64,000 nucleotides of DNA from DASUPK01 sp963801055 (GCA_963801055.1 CAWDDE010000005.1:62001-126000), one strand, 5' to 3'; counted from the stretch's first letter, positions 33,705 through 41,393 are shown. Numbers and translations are program-made. The notes: generated by a model not told the origin, from the sequence alone.

Positions 33705-33760
33705 CGGTCAAGACTAGCGAGACGGGTTATCCGGCTGGGCGGTTTTGTGAACGTCTTCGT

Positions 33761-33766
33761 TAGGGT
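33761..33766 (+). promoter_or_regulatory. -10 element (TAGGGT), leaderless start at 33776
   Basis: TAGGGT ends 9 nt before the ATG at 33776. Confidence 0.5.
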
Positions 33767-33775
33767 CTCGCGCCG

Positions 33776-34543
33776 ATGAAGATCGAGGGGGCAAGCGCGC
33801 TGGTCGCAGGGGGCGCCTCGGGGCTCGGAGCCGCGACGGCCCGCGCCCTGCACGAGCGGGGCGCCTCGGTCGTGATCGCCGACCTGAACGCCGAGAAGGG
33901 AGAGGCGCTCGCCTCCGAGCTGGGTGAGGGCGCCGCCTTCATGGAGGCGAACGTGATGGAGCCGGAGCCGGTGCAGGCCGCGGTCGATGCAGCCGCCGAC
34001 GCGCCCGGTGGACTGCGCATCTCGGTCTGCTGCGCTGGGATCGGCTGGGCCCAGCGGACGGCCTCCAAGCACGGGCCCCACGACCTCGAGATCTTCCACA
34101 ACGTGATCAAGGTGAACCTGGTCGGAACCTTCAATGTCCTCCGGCTCGCCTGCGCGGTGATGTCGGACAACGACCCCGACGACCAGGGCGAGCGGGGCAT
34201 CTGCATCAGCACCGCCTCGATCGCGGCCTGGGACGGCCAGATCGGCCAGGTGGCCTACTCCGCCTCGAAGGGCGGGGTGGTCGGATTGACTCTGCCCGCG
34301 GCTCGCGACATGGCAGGCCGGGGCATCCGGGTGATGACCATCGCCCCCGGCCTCTTCGACACTCCACTGCTCGCCGCCCTGCCCGAGGATCAGCGCGAGG
34401 CCCTCGGAGCGGGCGTCCCCTTCCCGTCGCGGCTCGGCCGCCCCGAGGAGTACGGGGAGCTCGCCTGCGAGATCGTCTCCAACACGATGCTGAACGGGAC
34501 GGCGATCCGGCTCGACGGCGCGCTCAGGATGCCGCCGCGCTAG
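33776..34543 (+). CDS. SDR-family 3-hydroxyacyl-CoA dehydrogenase-like oxidoreductase
   Basis: 255 aa short-chain dehydrogenase. Cofactor motif VAGGASGLGAATARALHERG (about 11-30) with VVIADLNAEKGE after it (Asp at strand 2 favours NAD). Catalytic serine in STASIAAWDGQIGQVAYSAS, then the Tyr-x3-Lys in YSASKGG. It resembles human HSD17B10-type 3-hydroxyacyl-CoA dehydrogenases (LFDTPLLAALPEDQREALGA near the C-terminus), fitting the many acyl-CoA genes here. The exact substrate is unproven. Convergent with the next gene, overlapping by 4 bp. Confidence 0.88.
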   Translation: MKIEGASALVAGGASGLGAATARALHERGASVVIADLNAEKGEALASELGEGAAFMEANVMEPEPVQAAVDAAADAPGGLRISVCCAGIGWAQRTASKHGPHDLEIFHNVIKVNLVGTFNVLRLACAVMSDNDPDDQGERGICISTASIAAWDGQIGQVAYSASKGGVVGLTLPAARDMAGRGIRVMTIAPGLFDTPLLAALPEDQREALGAGVPFPSRLGRPEEYGELACEIVSNTMLNGTAIRLDGALRMPPR

Positions 34544-35409
34544 TCGGTTCCGTCGTACTCCGGGTCGAAGTAGACCCGCTTCCGCCATGGCGGGCTGATC
34601 GCGAACGAGTAGCGCTCCCGGCCGGGCAGCGTCTCGATGGGGATCAACACCAGCCGCCCGTCTTTCGTCGTCCGCGAGACTCCCCGCTGAACCCGTGTGG
34701 TGCCCGCGTGGCTGCCGCCGGAGATGAAGTAGGTGTCGCTCTCCGGCCCCCAGCCGTTGAGGGCCGCCGCGGTTGGCTCCAGGCGCCAGGCGCCGCGGCG
34801 GCCTCTGCTCAGCCTGTAGGGAACCAGGGGCGCGGCGAGTTGGTAGCTGTAGCCGCGGTGGGCCGTGGCTCGCGCGAAGCTCGCGCCCGGTCCGACCCGT
34901 ACCTGGTACCCCTCCCAGTCGTCGGGGTGGTAGGTCGGATGCCCGAGGGCCGTGCTCACCCTGCGGATCGCGGCCTTCAAGGGAGTGCTCCCCTCAGCGG
35001 TGGCGCTGCCCGGGTAGTACAGCCAGTACTGGAGGTAGAGGTTGCCGGCCCGAGTCCCGGAGCAGTTGCCGCCCCAGCTCATTGTCCCCACCACGTGCCC
35101 CGGCCGGCAGTCGATCACGTGGGTGAAGGCGACGGTCCGCACACCGGCTTCCGAGCGGCTGACCGCGCCCGTGTGGGGCCCGAGGGCGCAGGCATCGGAT
35201 CTGCAGGCGCGGAAATCGACCGGCAGGGTCGTCATCCCGTCTTCGTAGAGCAGGGCGGGTGCGTGGGCGCGCAGGAGCGCGGCGACCTCAGCGCCGTTCG
35301 CCGCGCGCAACCTCGGCTCGTTCCGGCAATCCTCTGTGAGCCGTACCGCGCAGACGATCCGCTCGCCGATCTCGTCAGCCAGTGCCATCCCGCCGAATCG
35401 CAGGCCCAT
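34540..35409 (-). CDS. Probable exported/anchored protein of unknown function
   Basis: 289 aa from ATG 35409. Cysteine-containing (DFRACRSDACALG, SWGGNCSGT) and tryptophan/tyrosine-rich (NLYLQYWLYYPGSAT, HPDDWEGYQVRV), consistent with an extracellular domain; the YWLYYP and HPDDWEGY elements recall vacuolar-protein-sorting-like DUF946-type proteins, low certainty. The frame stays open upstream to about 35500 and encodes a hydrophobic pilin/TadE-like segment (GQGTVEWIALIALVSAALGA), but no canonical start is in that frame; a one-base error would join it to a GTG placed after TAGCTT. The true protein is therefore probably about 315 aa with an N-terminal membrane anchor. Confidence 0.7.
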   Translation of the reverse strand: MGLRFGGMALADEIGERIVCAVRLTEDCRNEPRLRAANGAEVAALLRAHAPALLYEDGMTTLPVDFRACRSDACALGPHTGAVSRSEAGVRTVAFTHVIDCRPGHVVGTMSWGGNCSGTRAGNLYLQYWLYYPGSATAEGSTPLKAAIRRVSTALGHPTYHPDDWEGYQVRVGPGASFARATAHRGYSYQLAAPLVPYRLSRGRRGAWRLEPTAAALNGWGPESDTYFISGGSHAGTTRVQRGVSRTTKDGRLVLIPIETLPGRERYSFAISPPWRKRVYFDPEYDGTD

Positions 35410-35583
35410 AACCGACCCGAGCGCGCCGAGTGCAGCCGAGACCAGGGCGATCAGGGCGATCCACTCGACCGTCCCCTGACCCGATCTCGCTCGGCCACAC
35501 TCGGGCGAAGCTAGTCAGGGCCTTGTCACGGAAGGCCCAAGCCGGTCACACATCGGTCGCCGATCAGCGCCAAGAGCCCATGC

Positions 35584-35589
35584 TAGGGT
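35584..35589 (+). promoter_or_regulatory. -10 element (TAGGGT), leaderless start at 35596
   Basis: TAGGGT ends 6 nt before the GTG at 35596. Confidence 0.5.
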
Positions 35590-35595
35590 CGCGCC

Positions 35596-35832
35596 GTGAG
35601 CGCCGAGCGGGAGAGGACCCAAGCAAGGAAGCAGAGGGGCGCGAGGTTCTACTTCATCGTGGCCGTGGCGGTGATCGCGGCCATCTTCATCTTTCAGAAC
35701 TCCCAGAAGGTGGAGGTGAAGTTCTTCTTTTCGACTACCACGATCCCGCTGGTCTTTGCTTTGCTGCTCGCCGCAGTGCTCGGCTTCATCATCGGCCTGG
35801 CGCTGCCGCGGTTCCGCCGTCACGACGACTGA
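35596..35832 (+). CDS. LapA-domain (DUF1049) small membrane protein
   Basis: 78 aa with a basic N-terminus (SAERERTQARKQRGARF), helix 1 (YFIVAVAVIAAIFIFQNSQ), a short KVEVKFFFSTTTIP loop and helix 2 (LVFALLLAAVLGFIIGLALP). The FIFQNSQKVEVKFF element and two-helix layout are diagnostic for LapA/DUF1049. In enterobacteria the relatives work with LapB in LPS control; in Gram-positives the role is unknown. A leaderless start is indicated by TAGGGT. Confidence 0.85.
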   Translation: MSAERERTQARKQRGARFYFIVAVAVIAAIFIFQNSQKVEVKFFFSTTTIPLVFALLLAAVLGFIIGLALPRFRRHDD

Positions 35833-35864
35833 AGGGACCGGCAATCCGGGCAGATCTTCGACAG

Positions 35865-37283
35865 TTAGAGCTCTTCGACCTGCGCCGCGATCTCGGAGGC
35901 GGCGCCCTTGGCGTCGCTGAACAGCATTGACGTCTTGTCCTCGTAGAAGAGGTCGTTGTCGATCCCGGCGAAGCCGGGGCTGAGGCTGCGCTTGATGACG
36001 ATGACCTCCTTGGCGTCGTCGACCTCGATGATCGGCATGCCCGCGATCGGCGAGTTGGGATCGTCCTTGGCGGCGGGGTTGGTGACGTCGTTCGCCCCGA
36101 TCACCACGGCGACATCCATCTGCGGCATCTCGGGATTGATCTCGTCCATCTCCTTGAGCTGCTCGTAGGGGACGTCCGCCTCCGCCAGAAGCACGTTCAT
36201 GTGACCGGGCATCCGCCCAGCCACCGGATGGATCGCGTAGCTGACGTTGACGCCCCGCTTCTCGAGCTCGTTGGCGAGCTCCTTGACGGCATGCTGGGCC
36301 TGGGCCACCGCCATGCCGTAGCCCGGGACGAAGACGACCGAGTCGGCGTAGCCGAGCTTGATTGCGGCGTCCTCGGGGCCGATCGAATGCACCGGGCGCT
36401 CCTCTCTCTCTCCGGCGGCGGCGGAGACCGCGCCGAAGCCCGCGAAGAGCAAGTTCCCGATCGAGCGGTTCATCGCCCGGCTCATCTCGATCGTGAGGAT
36501 CGTCCCCGAGGAGCCGACCAGCGTGCCCGCGACGATCAGGACGACGTTGTCGAGCGCGAAGCCCGCGGCGGCGGCAGCCAGCCCGGTGAAGGCGTTGAGC
36601 AGCGAGATCACCACCGGCATGTCGGCGCCCCCGATCGGCAGGACGAACAGGTTCCCCAGGACCGCGGCGGCGATCAGGACCCCGATGTAGAGACCCTGCG
36701 AGGGAGAGTCGTGGTCGATGCCGAGCACGATGCAGCCGGCGAGGATCGCGGTGAGCAAAAGCCCGTTGACGATGTGCTGTCCCGGGAACTGGATCGGGCG
36801 GCTCGGCAGGATCGCCTGGAGCTTCCCGAAGGCGATGTTCGACCCCCAGAACGAGACCGAGCCGATCACGGTCGAGAACAGGACCGGGACGATGACGTCG
36901 AGCGGAATGCTCGCTCCCCCGCTCGTCGCATGCCTGAACTCCGACCAGGAGATCAGGGCCGCGGCGCCGCCGCCGACACCGTTGTAGAGGGCGACCATCT
37001 GCGGCATGGCGGTCATCTGCACCCGGAGTGAGGCGATGACGCCGACCGCCGTCCCGATCAAAATCCCGATCAGAATCAGGACGCCGTTGCCGATCAGGTC
37101 GAGCGAGAGCGTGACCGCGACCGCGACCAGCATCCCGGCGGCGGCGATCAGGTTGCCCCGGCGCGCAGTGCGCGGGTGTGTCCCCTGCTGGATCCCGAAG
37201 ATGAAGAGGGAGAAGGCGACGATGTAGCAGGCGGTGACGAAGTCGCTGCTCTGCGACAACGCCAGCGGCGGGGCTGGGATCAC
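35865..37283 (-). CDS. pntB: NAD(P) transhydrogenase subunit beta
   Basis: 472 aa. Proton-translocating transhydrogenase beta subunit. The N-terminal half has about eight transmembrane helices (SDFVTACYIVAFSLFIFGIQ, NAFTGLAAAAAGFALDN). The C-terminal domain III binds NADP(H): VVFVPGYGMAVAQAQHAVKE, then AIHPVAGRMPGHMNVLLAEA and DVAVVIGANDVTNPAAKDDP are near-invariant. It overlaps the pntAB stop by 4 bp (ATGA). It forms one operon with the two alpha subunits and links NADH/NADPH balance to the proton gradient. Confidence 0.96.
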   Translation of the reverse strand: MIPAPPLALSQSSDFVTACYIVAFSLFIFGIQQGTHPRTARRGNLIAAAGMLVAVAVTLSLDLIGNGVLILIGILIGTAVGVIASLRVQMTAMPQMVALYNGVGGGAAALISWSEFRHATSGGASIPLDVIVPVLFSTVIGSVSFWGSNIAFGKLQAILPSRPIQFPGQHIVNGLLLTAILAGCIVLGIDHDSPSQGLYIGVLIAAAVLGNLFVLPIGGADMPVVISLLNAFTGLAAAAAGFALDNVVLIVAGTLVGSSGTILTIEMSRAMNRSIGNLLFAGFGAVSAAAGEREERPVHSIGPEDAAIKLGYADSVVFVPGYGMAVAQAQHAVKELANELEKRGVNVSYAIHPVAGRMPGHMNVLLAEADVPYEQLKEMDEINPEMPQMDVAVVIGANDVTNPAAKDDPNSPIAGMPIIEVDDAKEVIVIKRSLSPGFAGIDNDLFYEDKTSMLFSDAKGAASEIAAQVEEL

Positions 37284-37645
37284 TGACCGGCCTCCGACGG
37301 TCTATCCGAGGGTGCCCCGTCAGAAGCAGCCCGATTTGTGTCTGCCTCACCGTCCTGCTTCGGCTTGCGATCCCTGCCGCGGAACATGCCGAGCATCCGG
37401 TCGGTGACCATGAACCCGCCGACGATGTTGATCGTGCCGAAGGCGATCGCGATCGTGCCGATGACCTTCTCCAGACTGTCGTCGGCCGAGCCGATCACGA
37501 TCAGCCCGCCGAGCATGACGATGCCGTGGATCGCGTTGGTCTGTGACATCAGCGGGGTGTGGAGGGTCGTCGGCACCTTCGAGATCACCTCGAAGCCGAC
37601 GAAGGCGGCCAAGACGAAGATCGTGATCTCTGTGATCAGACTCAT
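37280..37645 (-). CDS. pntAB: NAD(P) transhydrogenase subunit alpha, membrane part
   Basis: 121 aa. The separate transmembrane portion of the alpha subunit, as in three-gene pnt operons. Helices: IFVLAAFVGFEVISKVPTTL (conserved VPxxLHTPLMS follows), NAIHGIVMLGGLIVIGS, VIGTIAIAFGTINIVGGFMV. It ends in a polar tail of about 25 residues. The start overlaps the pntAA stop by 4 bp and its stop overlaps the pntB start, giving strict co-translation. Confidence 0.94.
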   Translation of the reverse strand: MSLITEITIFVLAAFVGFEVISKVPTTLHTPLMSQTNAIHGIVMLGGLIVIGSADDSLEKVIGTIAIAFGTINIVGGFMVTDRMLGMFRGRDRKPKQDGEADTNRAASDGAPSDRPSEAGQ

Positions 37646-38766
37646 GATTGGTTCGCTGCCTCCTTGGCTCGCTCGTTGACGATCTCCCCGTCTCTGGTCA
37701 GGCAGGCGCCGGCGACGATCTCGTCGTCGTTGTCGATTGCGAGGTTCCCCTCCTCGTCGACCAGGAGCTCGACGAGGTTCTGGAGGTTCTTCGCGTAGAG
37801 CGCCGACGCGTTGCCGGCCATCTGGCTTGGCAGGTTCGCCGGGCCGATGATCTTGACGCCGTTCTGCTCGACGGTCTCCCCCGGCTTCGAGCCCTCGACG
37901 TTGCCCCCGGTCTCGGCGGCGAGGTCGACGATCACCGAGCCGGGTGCCATTCCCTTGATCGCGTCGCCGGTGATCAGCCGTGGGGCCGGCCGCCCGGGGA
38001 TCTGCGCCGTGGTGATGATCACGTCCTGGCGTTTGGCGGCCTCGCCGAGCTCAGCGCGCAGCCGCTCGTTCTCCTCATCGGTGAGCGGACGCGCGTAGCC
38101 ACCCTCGCCCTCGGCATCCTTGACCGCCTCGACCTCGAGGAAGCGCCCGCCGAGCGACTGGACCTGCTCCTTGACCACCGAGCGCACGTCGAAGCCGGTG
38201 ACGACCCCACCGAGGCGCTTGGCAGTGGCGATGGCCTGCAGGCCGGCGACCCCGGCGCCCAGGACGAGGACCTTGGCAGGCGGGATCGTCCCCGCCGCCG
38301 TGGTCATCATCGGGAACAGCTTGCCCGACTCCCGCGCGGCGATCAGCACGGACATGTAGCCGCCCAGGTTGGCCTGGGAGGAGAGCGCGTCCATCGACTG
38401 GGCGCGGGTGATCCGCGGAATCGACTCCATCGCGAAGCTGGTGACCCTCGCCTCGGCGAGAGACTTGGCGAGCGCCGGGTTGGTGAGAGGCTCGAGGAAG
38501 CCGATCACGACCTGACCGTCATGCAGGCGCCCGACCTCATCCTCGGTCGGCGGAGTCACCTTGAGAACGATGTCCGCGCCCCAGACGTCCGCTCCGACCT
38601 TCGCCCCGGCGTCCGAGTACTCGGCATCCGGGTGCGAGGCGCCCTCGCCGGCGCCAGACTCGACCTCCACGTCGATGCCCTTTGCGACCAGCGCCTTCAC
38701 CACGTCGGGGACCAGCGCCACGCGGCGCTCTCCCTGGGCGGTCTCCTTTGGGACTCCGATCTTCAT
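37642..38766 (-). CDS. pntAA: NAD(P) transhydrogenase subunit alpha, NAD-binding part
   Basis: 374 aa cytosolic domain I, which binds NAD(H). It opens MKIGVPKETAQGERRVALVP, the alanine dehydrogenase/PNT N-terminal signature, and has the nucleotide-binding glycine motif VLVLGAGVAGLQAIATAKRL (about 168-187). The RQDVIITTAQIPGRPAPRLI segment is conserved. It is the first gene of the pntAA-pntAB-pntB operon. No TANNNT hexamer was found at the expected distance. Confidence 0.95.
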   Translation of the reverse strand: MKIGVPKETAQGERRVALVPDVVKALVAKGIDVEVESGAGEGASHPDAEYSDAGAKVGADVWGADIVLKVTPPTEDEVGRLHDGQVVIGFLEPLTNPALAKSLAEARVTSFAMESIPRITRAQSMDALSSQANLGGYMSVLIAARESGKLFPMMTTAAGTIPPAKVLVLGAGVAGLQAIATAKRLGGVVTGFDVRSVVKEQVQSLGGRFLEVEAVKDAEGEGGYARPLTDEENERLRAELGEAAKRQDVIITTAQIPGRPAPRLITGDAIKGMAPGSVIVDLAAETGGNVEGSKPGETVEQNGVKIIGPANLPSQMAGNASALYAKNLQNLVELLVDEEGNLAIDNDDEIVAGACLTRDGEIVNERAKEAANQS

Positions 38767-38808
38767 CCGGACGATTCACTGCCCACGGCGGGGATTGAGC
38801 GCGGCAAT

Positions 38809-39237
38809 CTAGTCGGTTTGGGCCCCGACCCACTCCGGTAGCGCCGCCGCCTCGAGGGCTTCCTCCCGACCCGCGTAGAAGCCGACCTGACTGACCTTGC
38901 CTTTGCGCACTCGGTACAGATAGCCGGTCTCGCCGCGGACCTCTGCTCCACTCATGCGGCCCTTGCCGCCGTGGGTCGCGAAGATGAAGATCACGCCGCT
39001 GTCGAGCTCGCGCGCCTCCTCAACCTCGAATCGATATCCCGAGGCGAAGCTCCGGAACCAGTCCCCGAACCACTCGCCGACGGCCTCCTTCCCCTCGAAG
39101 ACGCCGGCCTTCGGCCCGCTCGCCGGCGAAGCGAACAGCCTCACGTCCTCGGCATATCGGTCCATCGCCCGGTCGAAGTCCCGCTCATTCACCGCGGCGA
39201 ACTGATCGAGGACGACGTCGACGTCCGGTTGCGACAC
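38809..39237 (-). CDS. NTF2-like (SnoaL-type) small protein
   Basis: 142 aa, NTF2/SnoaL fold. Helix VLDQFAAVNERDFDRAMDRY, then EDVRLFASPASG, GVFEGKEAVGEWFGDWF and a C-terminal sheet ending KVSQVGFYAGREEALEAAAL. It is more similar to the copy at 3290-3685 than to that at 45402. TAGCTT lies 5 nt before the GTG start, giving a leaderless transcript. It lies 8 nt downstream of the second LLM oxidoreductase, so the two may form an operon despite the internal promoter. Confidence 0.8.
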   Translation of the reverse strand: MSQPDVDVVLDQFAAVNERDFDRAMDRYAEDVRLFASPASGPKAGVFEGKEAVGEWFGDWFRSFASGYRFEVEEARELDSGVIFIFATHGGKGRMSGAEVRGETGYLYRVRKGKVSQVGFYAGREEALEAAALPEWVGAQTD

Positions 39238-39242
39238 GGGCG

Positions 39243-39248
39243 AAGCTA
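39243..39248 (-). promoter_or_regulatory. -10 element (TAGCTT) of the NTF2-like gene
   Basis: Minus-strand TAGCTT ends 5 nt before the GTG at 39237, overlapping the stop codon of the LLM gene. Confidence 0.45.
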
Positions 39249-40322
39249 TGCCGGGGAGCCCGCCCCCAGCATCTCGGACAGCTTCTCGAGCGTGGCGAGG
39301 TTCTGCTCGGCGTTGCCGTGCACCGGGGAGACGATCATCCGGTCGACACCGGCGTCGGCGAAGCGCTTCACCCGCTCGGCGATCTCATCCTCGGTGCCGA
39401 TCATCGCCGTGGCGTCGACGAGCTCGTCAGGGATCGCGCCATACGCCTCCTCGCGCTTGCCGTCGAGGTAGAGGCTCTGGACCTCGTCGGCGACCTCCGC
39501 GAAGCCGAAGCGGCGGGTCAGGTCGGCGTAGAAGTTGGTCTTCTTCGAACCCATCCCGCCGATGTAGAGCAGCAGCCCGGCCTTGACGAGCCCACGCGCA
39601 GCGTCCAGGTCCCCGTCGATCGCAACCTGCACGGAGGGCGAGACCTGGAAGTCCTCACGCGAACGGCCGCCCTTGGCGAGGCCGGCCTCGATGTGCTCTC
39701 CCCAGGCCTCCTCCCACTTGTCGACCGAGAAGAAGATCGGGATCCAGCCGTCGGCGATCTCGGCGGCGAGCTCGACCGACTTGCGGCCGATCGCCCCGAG
39801 ATAGATGGGGATCTCGCTCCGGATCGGGTGCATATTCAGCTTCAGCGCCTTGCCCTGGCCGGTGACACCCTCGCCCTCCCTCAAGGGAAGTGTGAAGTGC
39901 TTGCCCTGGTACTCGAGGCGCCCCTCGCGCGCGACGACTTGCTTGACGATCTCGACGTACTCGCGGGTCCGCCCCCACGGCTTCTCGTAGGGAACGCCGT
40001 ACCAGCCCTCCGAGACCTGGGGCCCTGACGGACCAAAGCCGAAGATGAAGCGGCCGCCCGAGAGGGCGTCGATCGTCACCCCGGCCATCGCCGCCGCGGC
40101 GGGCTGGCGGGCCGGGACCTGCATGATCGCCGCGCCAAGCTGGATCGTCTCGGTCTTCGCGGCGAAGTACGCGAGCACGCTCACCGCGTCCGAGCCGTAT
40201 GACTCGGCCGCCCAGACCGAGTCGAAGCCGATGCGCTCGGCGGCCGACACGATCTCGCTCGCCTCGTCGCCCTGGGGGCCGATTCCCCAGTAACCGAGGT
40301 TGAGTCCAAGCTTCAAACCCAT
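39246..40322 (-). CDS. LLM-class F420-dependent oxidoreductase
   Basis: 358 aa. TIM-barrel luciferase-like enzyme, F420-dependent subfamily (similar to Rv0953c/Rv3520c-like proteins). Motifs: LGLNLGYWGIGPQGDEASEI, RIGFDSVWAAESYGSDAVSV, ETIQLGAAIMQVPARQPAAA and RFIFGFGPSGPQVSEGWYG. The C-terminal part keeps GSKKTNFYADLTRRFGF and MIVSPVHG. The ATG at 40322 follows TAGGGT by 10 nt; the longer upstream frame is non-conserved. Physiological substrate unknown. Confidence 0.9.
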   Translation of the reverse strand: MGLKLGLNLGYWGIGPQGDEASEIVSAAERIGFDSVWAAESYGSDAVSVLAYFAAKTETIQLGAAIMQVPARQPAAAAMAGVTIDALSGGRFIFGFGPSGPQVSEGWYGVPYEKPWGRTREYVEIVKQVVAREGRLEYQGKHFTLPLREGEGVTGQGKALKLNMHPIRSEIPIYLGAIGRKSVELAAEIADGWIPIFFSVDKWEEAWGEHIEAGLAKGGRSREDFQVSPSVQVAIDGDLDAARGLVKAGLLLYIGGMGSKKTNFYADLTRRFGFAEVADEVQSLYLDGKREEAYGAIPDELVDATAMIGTEDEIAERVKRFADAGVDRMIVSPVHGNAEQNLATLEKLSEMLGAGSPA

Positions 40323-40332
40323 GCGCTGCGCA

Positions 40333-40338
40333 ACCCTA
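40333..40338 (-). promoter_or_regulatory. -10 element (TAGGGT) of the second LLM gene
   Basis: Minus-strand TAGGGT ends 10 nt before the ATG at 40322. Confidence 0.45.
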
Positions 40339-40417
40339 GTGCTTCCTCCTGGTTTCTGGGCTGGAGCGCGCGCGCGAGTCGGCGGGGGGGCCGCCTTAGC
40401 TTGCGAAATGCTTGCGC

Positions 40418-40423
40418 TAGGAT
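40418..40423 (+). promoter_or_regulatory. -10 element (TAGGAT) of the toxin-antitoxin operon
   Basis: TAGGAT ends 8 nt before the ATG at 40432. It is preceded by two direct CTTGCG repeats (40400-40405 and 40411-40416). Confidence 0.5.
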
Positions 40424-40438
40424 GACTCACGATGAGTC
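40424..40438. promoter_or_regulatory. Palindrome over the antitoxin start codon, candidate operator
   Basis: GACTC-ACGAT-GAGTC, a perfect 5-bp-arm inverted repeat directly after the -10 hexamer and spanning the ATG at 40432. It is placed where an autoregulating antitoxin could block transcription. Confidence 0.45.
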
Positions 40439-40770
40439 CAGTCCTGACGCCCACCCTGCTCGACCCGATCGCTGCTGGCCTGGAGCTCTCCGAGACCGAG
40501 CTCGGACGGCTCTTCGGTGTCAGTCGGCAGGCGGTCGGCCAGTGGCGCGAGCGCGGGGTCCCCTCCAGCCGGATGGCGAAGGTCGCGACCGTAGCCGCCA
40601 TCTGCGAACTCCTCCGCCACCGGCTGAAGCCCGAGCGGATTCCGGGGATCGCGCGGCGCCGCGCCGACGCCTACGGCGGGCTCTCGATGCTCGAGATGAT
40701 CGAGCGCGACCGCGAGGACGAGCTGCTCACATTGGTTCGGCGTTCGTTCGACTGGGCGGCAACGGTTTGA
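40432..40770 (+). CDS. Xre-type antitoxin of a RES toxin-antitoxin pair
   Basis: 112 aa. Helix-turn-helix segment LELSETELGRLFGVSRQAVG followed by QWRERGVPSSRMAKVATVAA, then a C-terminal helical part (MLEMIERDREDELLTLVRRS) that would contact the toxin, as in MbcA/Xre antitoxins. The downstream RES gene starts 33 nt after its stop, with a family A repeat in the gap. It probably represses its own promoter through the palindrome at 40424-40438. The stop TGA shares its A with the first base of the repeat. Confidence 0.8.
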   Translation: MSPVLTPTLLDPIAAGLELSETELGRLFGVSRQAVGQWRERGVPSSRMAKVATVAAICELLRHRLKPERIPGIARRRADAYGGLSMLEMIERDREDELLTLVRRSFDWAATV

Positions 40771-40803
40771 TGCGAGGGCGCGCGACGGCGTGACCCGTTT
40801 GAT
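40770..40803. repeat. Palindromic repeat family A (reverse orientation) between antitoxin and toxin genes
   Basis: ATGCGAGGGCGCG (40770-40782) ... CGTGACCCGTTTGATG (40789-40804). It fills the whole gap between the antitoxin stop and the toxin GTG, and its GATGTGAGGACG end recurs at 29735-29745 with two mismatches. Confidence 0.7.
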
Positions 40804-41358
40804 GTGAGGACGATCCGGCGGGGCGGGCCGTACTTCCGCGTCGCGGATCCGCGCTGGGATGACCAGCTCGACGGCCGCCACGCCGCCGAGCGGGGCGGCC
40901 GCTGGAACCCGCCCGAGTCTTTCCCAGTCGTCTATCTCTGCGCTTCGCTCGAGGTGGCTCGCGCGAACGTCTACCGCAAGCTCGAAGGACAACCGTACGG
41001 ACCCGAGGATCTGCGACCCGGCTCAGGCCCGGTGCTCGTCCGGACCCGGGTGCCGGATGACCGCTACCTCAACGTGGTCACCGACGCCGGCTGCCGCGAC
41101 GCCGGGCTTCCCCGCAGCTACCCGCTCGACAGCCGCCGGAGGATCGTCCCCTGGCGGCGCTGCCAGCCAATCGGCCTCCGCGCCTGGGAGGCGGGCGTCC
41201 CGGGCGTGGCGGCGCGGAGTGCGGCTTACGCGAGGCGAAGCCGAGGAGCGACCCGTTCAATGATGGCCGAAGAGCTTGCCTACTTCGGGCGCCGGCGGCT
41301 GCGGCGCGGCGCGGTCCGTCCCTTCGACGAGTGGTTCTGGGAAGCGGCGAGCGTTTGA
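40804..41358 (+). CDS. RES-domain toxin
   Basis: 184 aa. RES domain, a family of NAD-degrading or ADP-ribosylating toxins (for example MbcT). The eponymous arginine is in YFRVADPRW, followed by HAAERGGRWNPPESFPVVYL (RWN motif, Tyr) and ASLEVARANVYRK; the usual glutamate near here is replaced by Asn/Lys-rich sequence. C-terminal FDEWFWEA ends the fold. A segment ARRSRGATRSMMAEE (about 142-156) is encoded by a degenerate family A repeat, so toxicity could be altered. It is operonic with the Xre antitoxin. Confidence 0.82.
   Translation: MRTIRRGGPYFRVADPRWDDQLDGRHAAERGGRWNPPESFPVVYLCASLEVARANVYRKLEGQPYGPEDLRPGSGPVLVRTRVPDDRYLNVVTDAGCRDAGLPRSYPLDSRRRIVPWRRCQPIGLRAWEAGVPGVAARSAAYARRSRGATRSMMAEELAYFGRRRLRRGAVRPFDEWFWEAASV
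41229..41264. repeat. Degenerate family A repeat inside the RES coding sequence
   Basis: CGCGAGGCG ... GGAGCGACCCGTTCAATG in reverse orientation. It is followed by ATGATGGCCG, which is also the sequence next to the copy at 16296 (adenylate cyclase start). Confidence 0.55.
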
Positions 41359-41393
41359 CATTGACGCCGTCCGGCTTCGCTAACAATGCGGCA

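Noticed and set aside
33721..33735. ACGGGTTATCCGG as another family A repeat
   Set aside because: Only the left arm resembles the family; no matching right arm downstream.
40395..40440. Possible CRISPR or iteron array from the CTTGCG direct repeats
   Set aside because: Only two 6-bp units; no spacers, no cas genes and no replication functions nearby.
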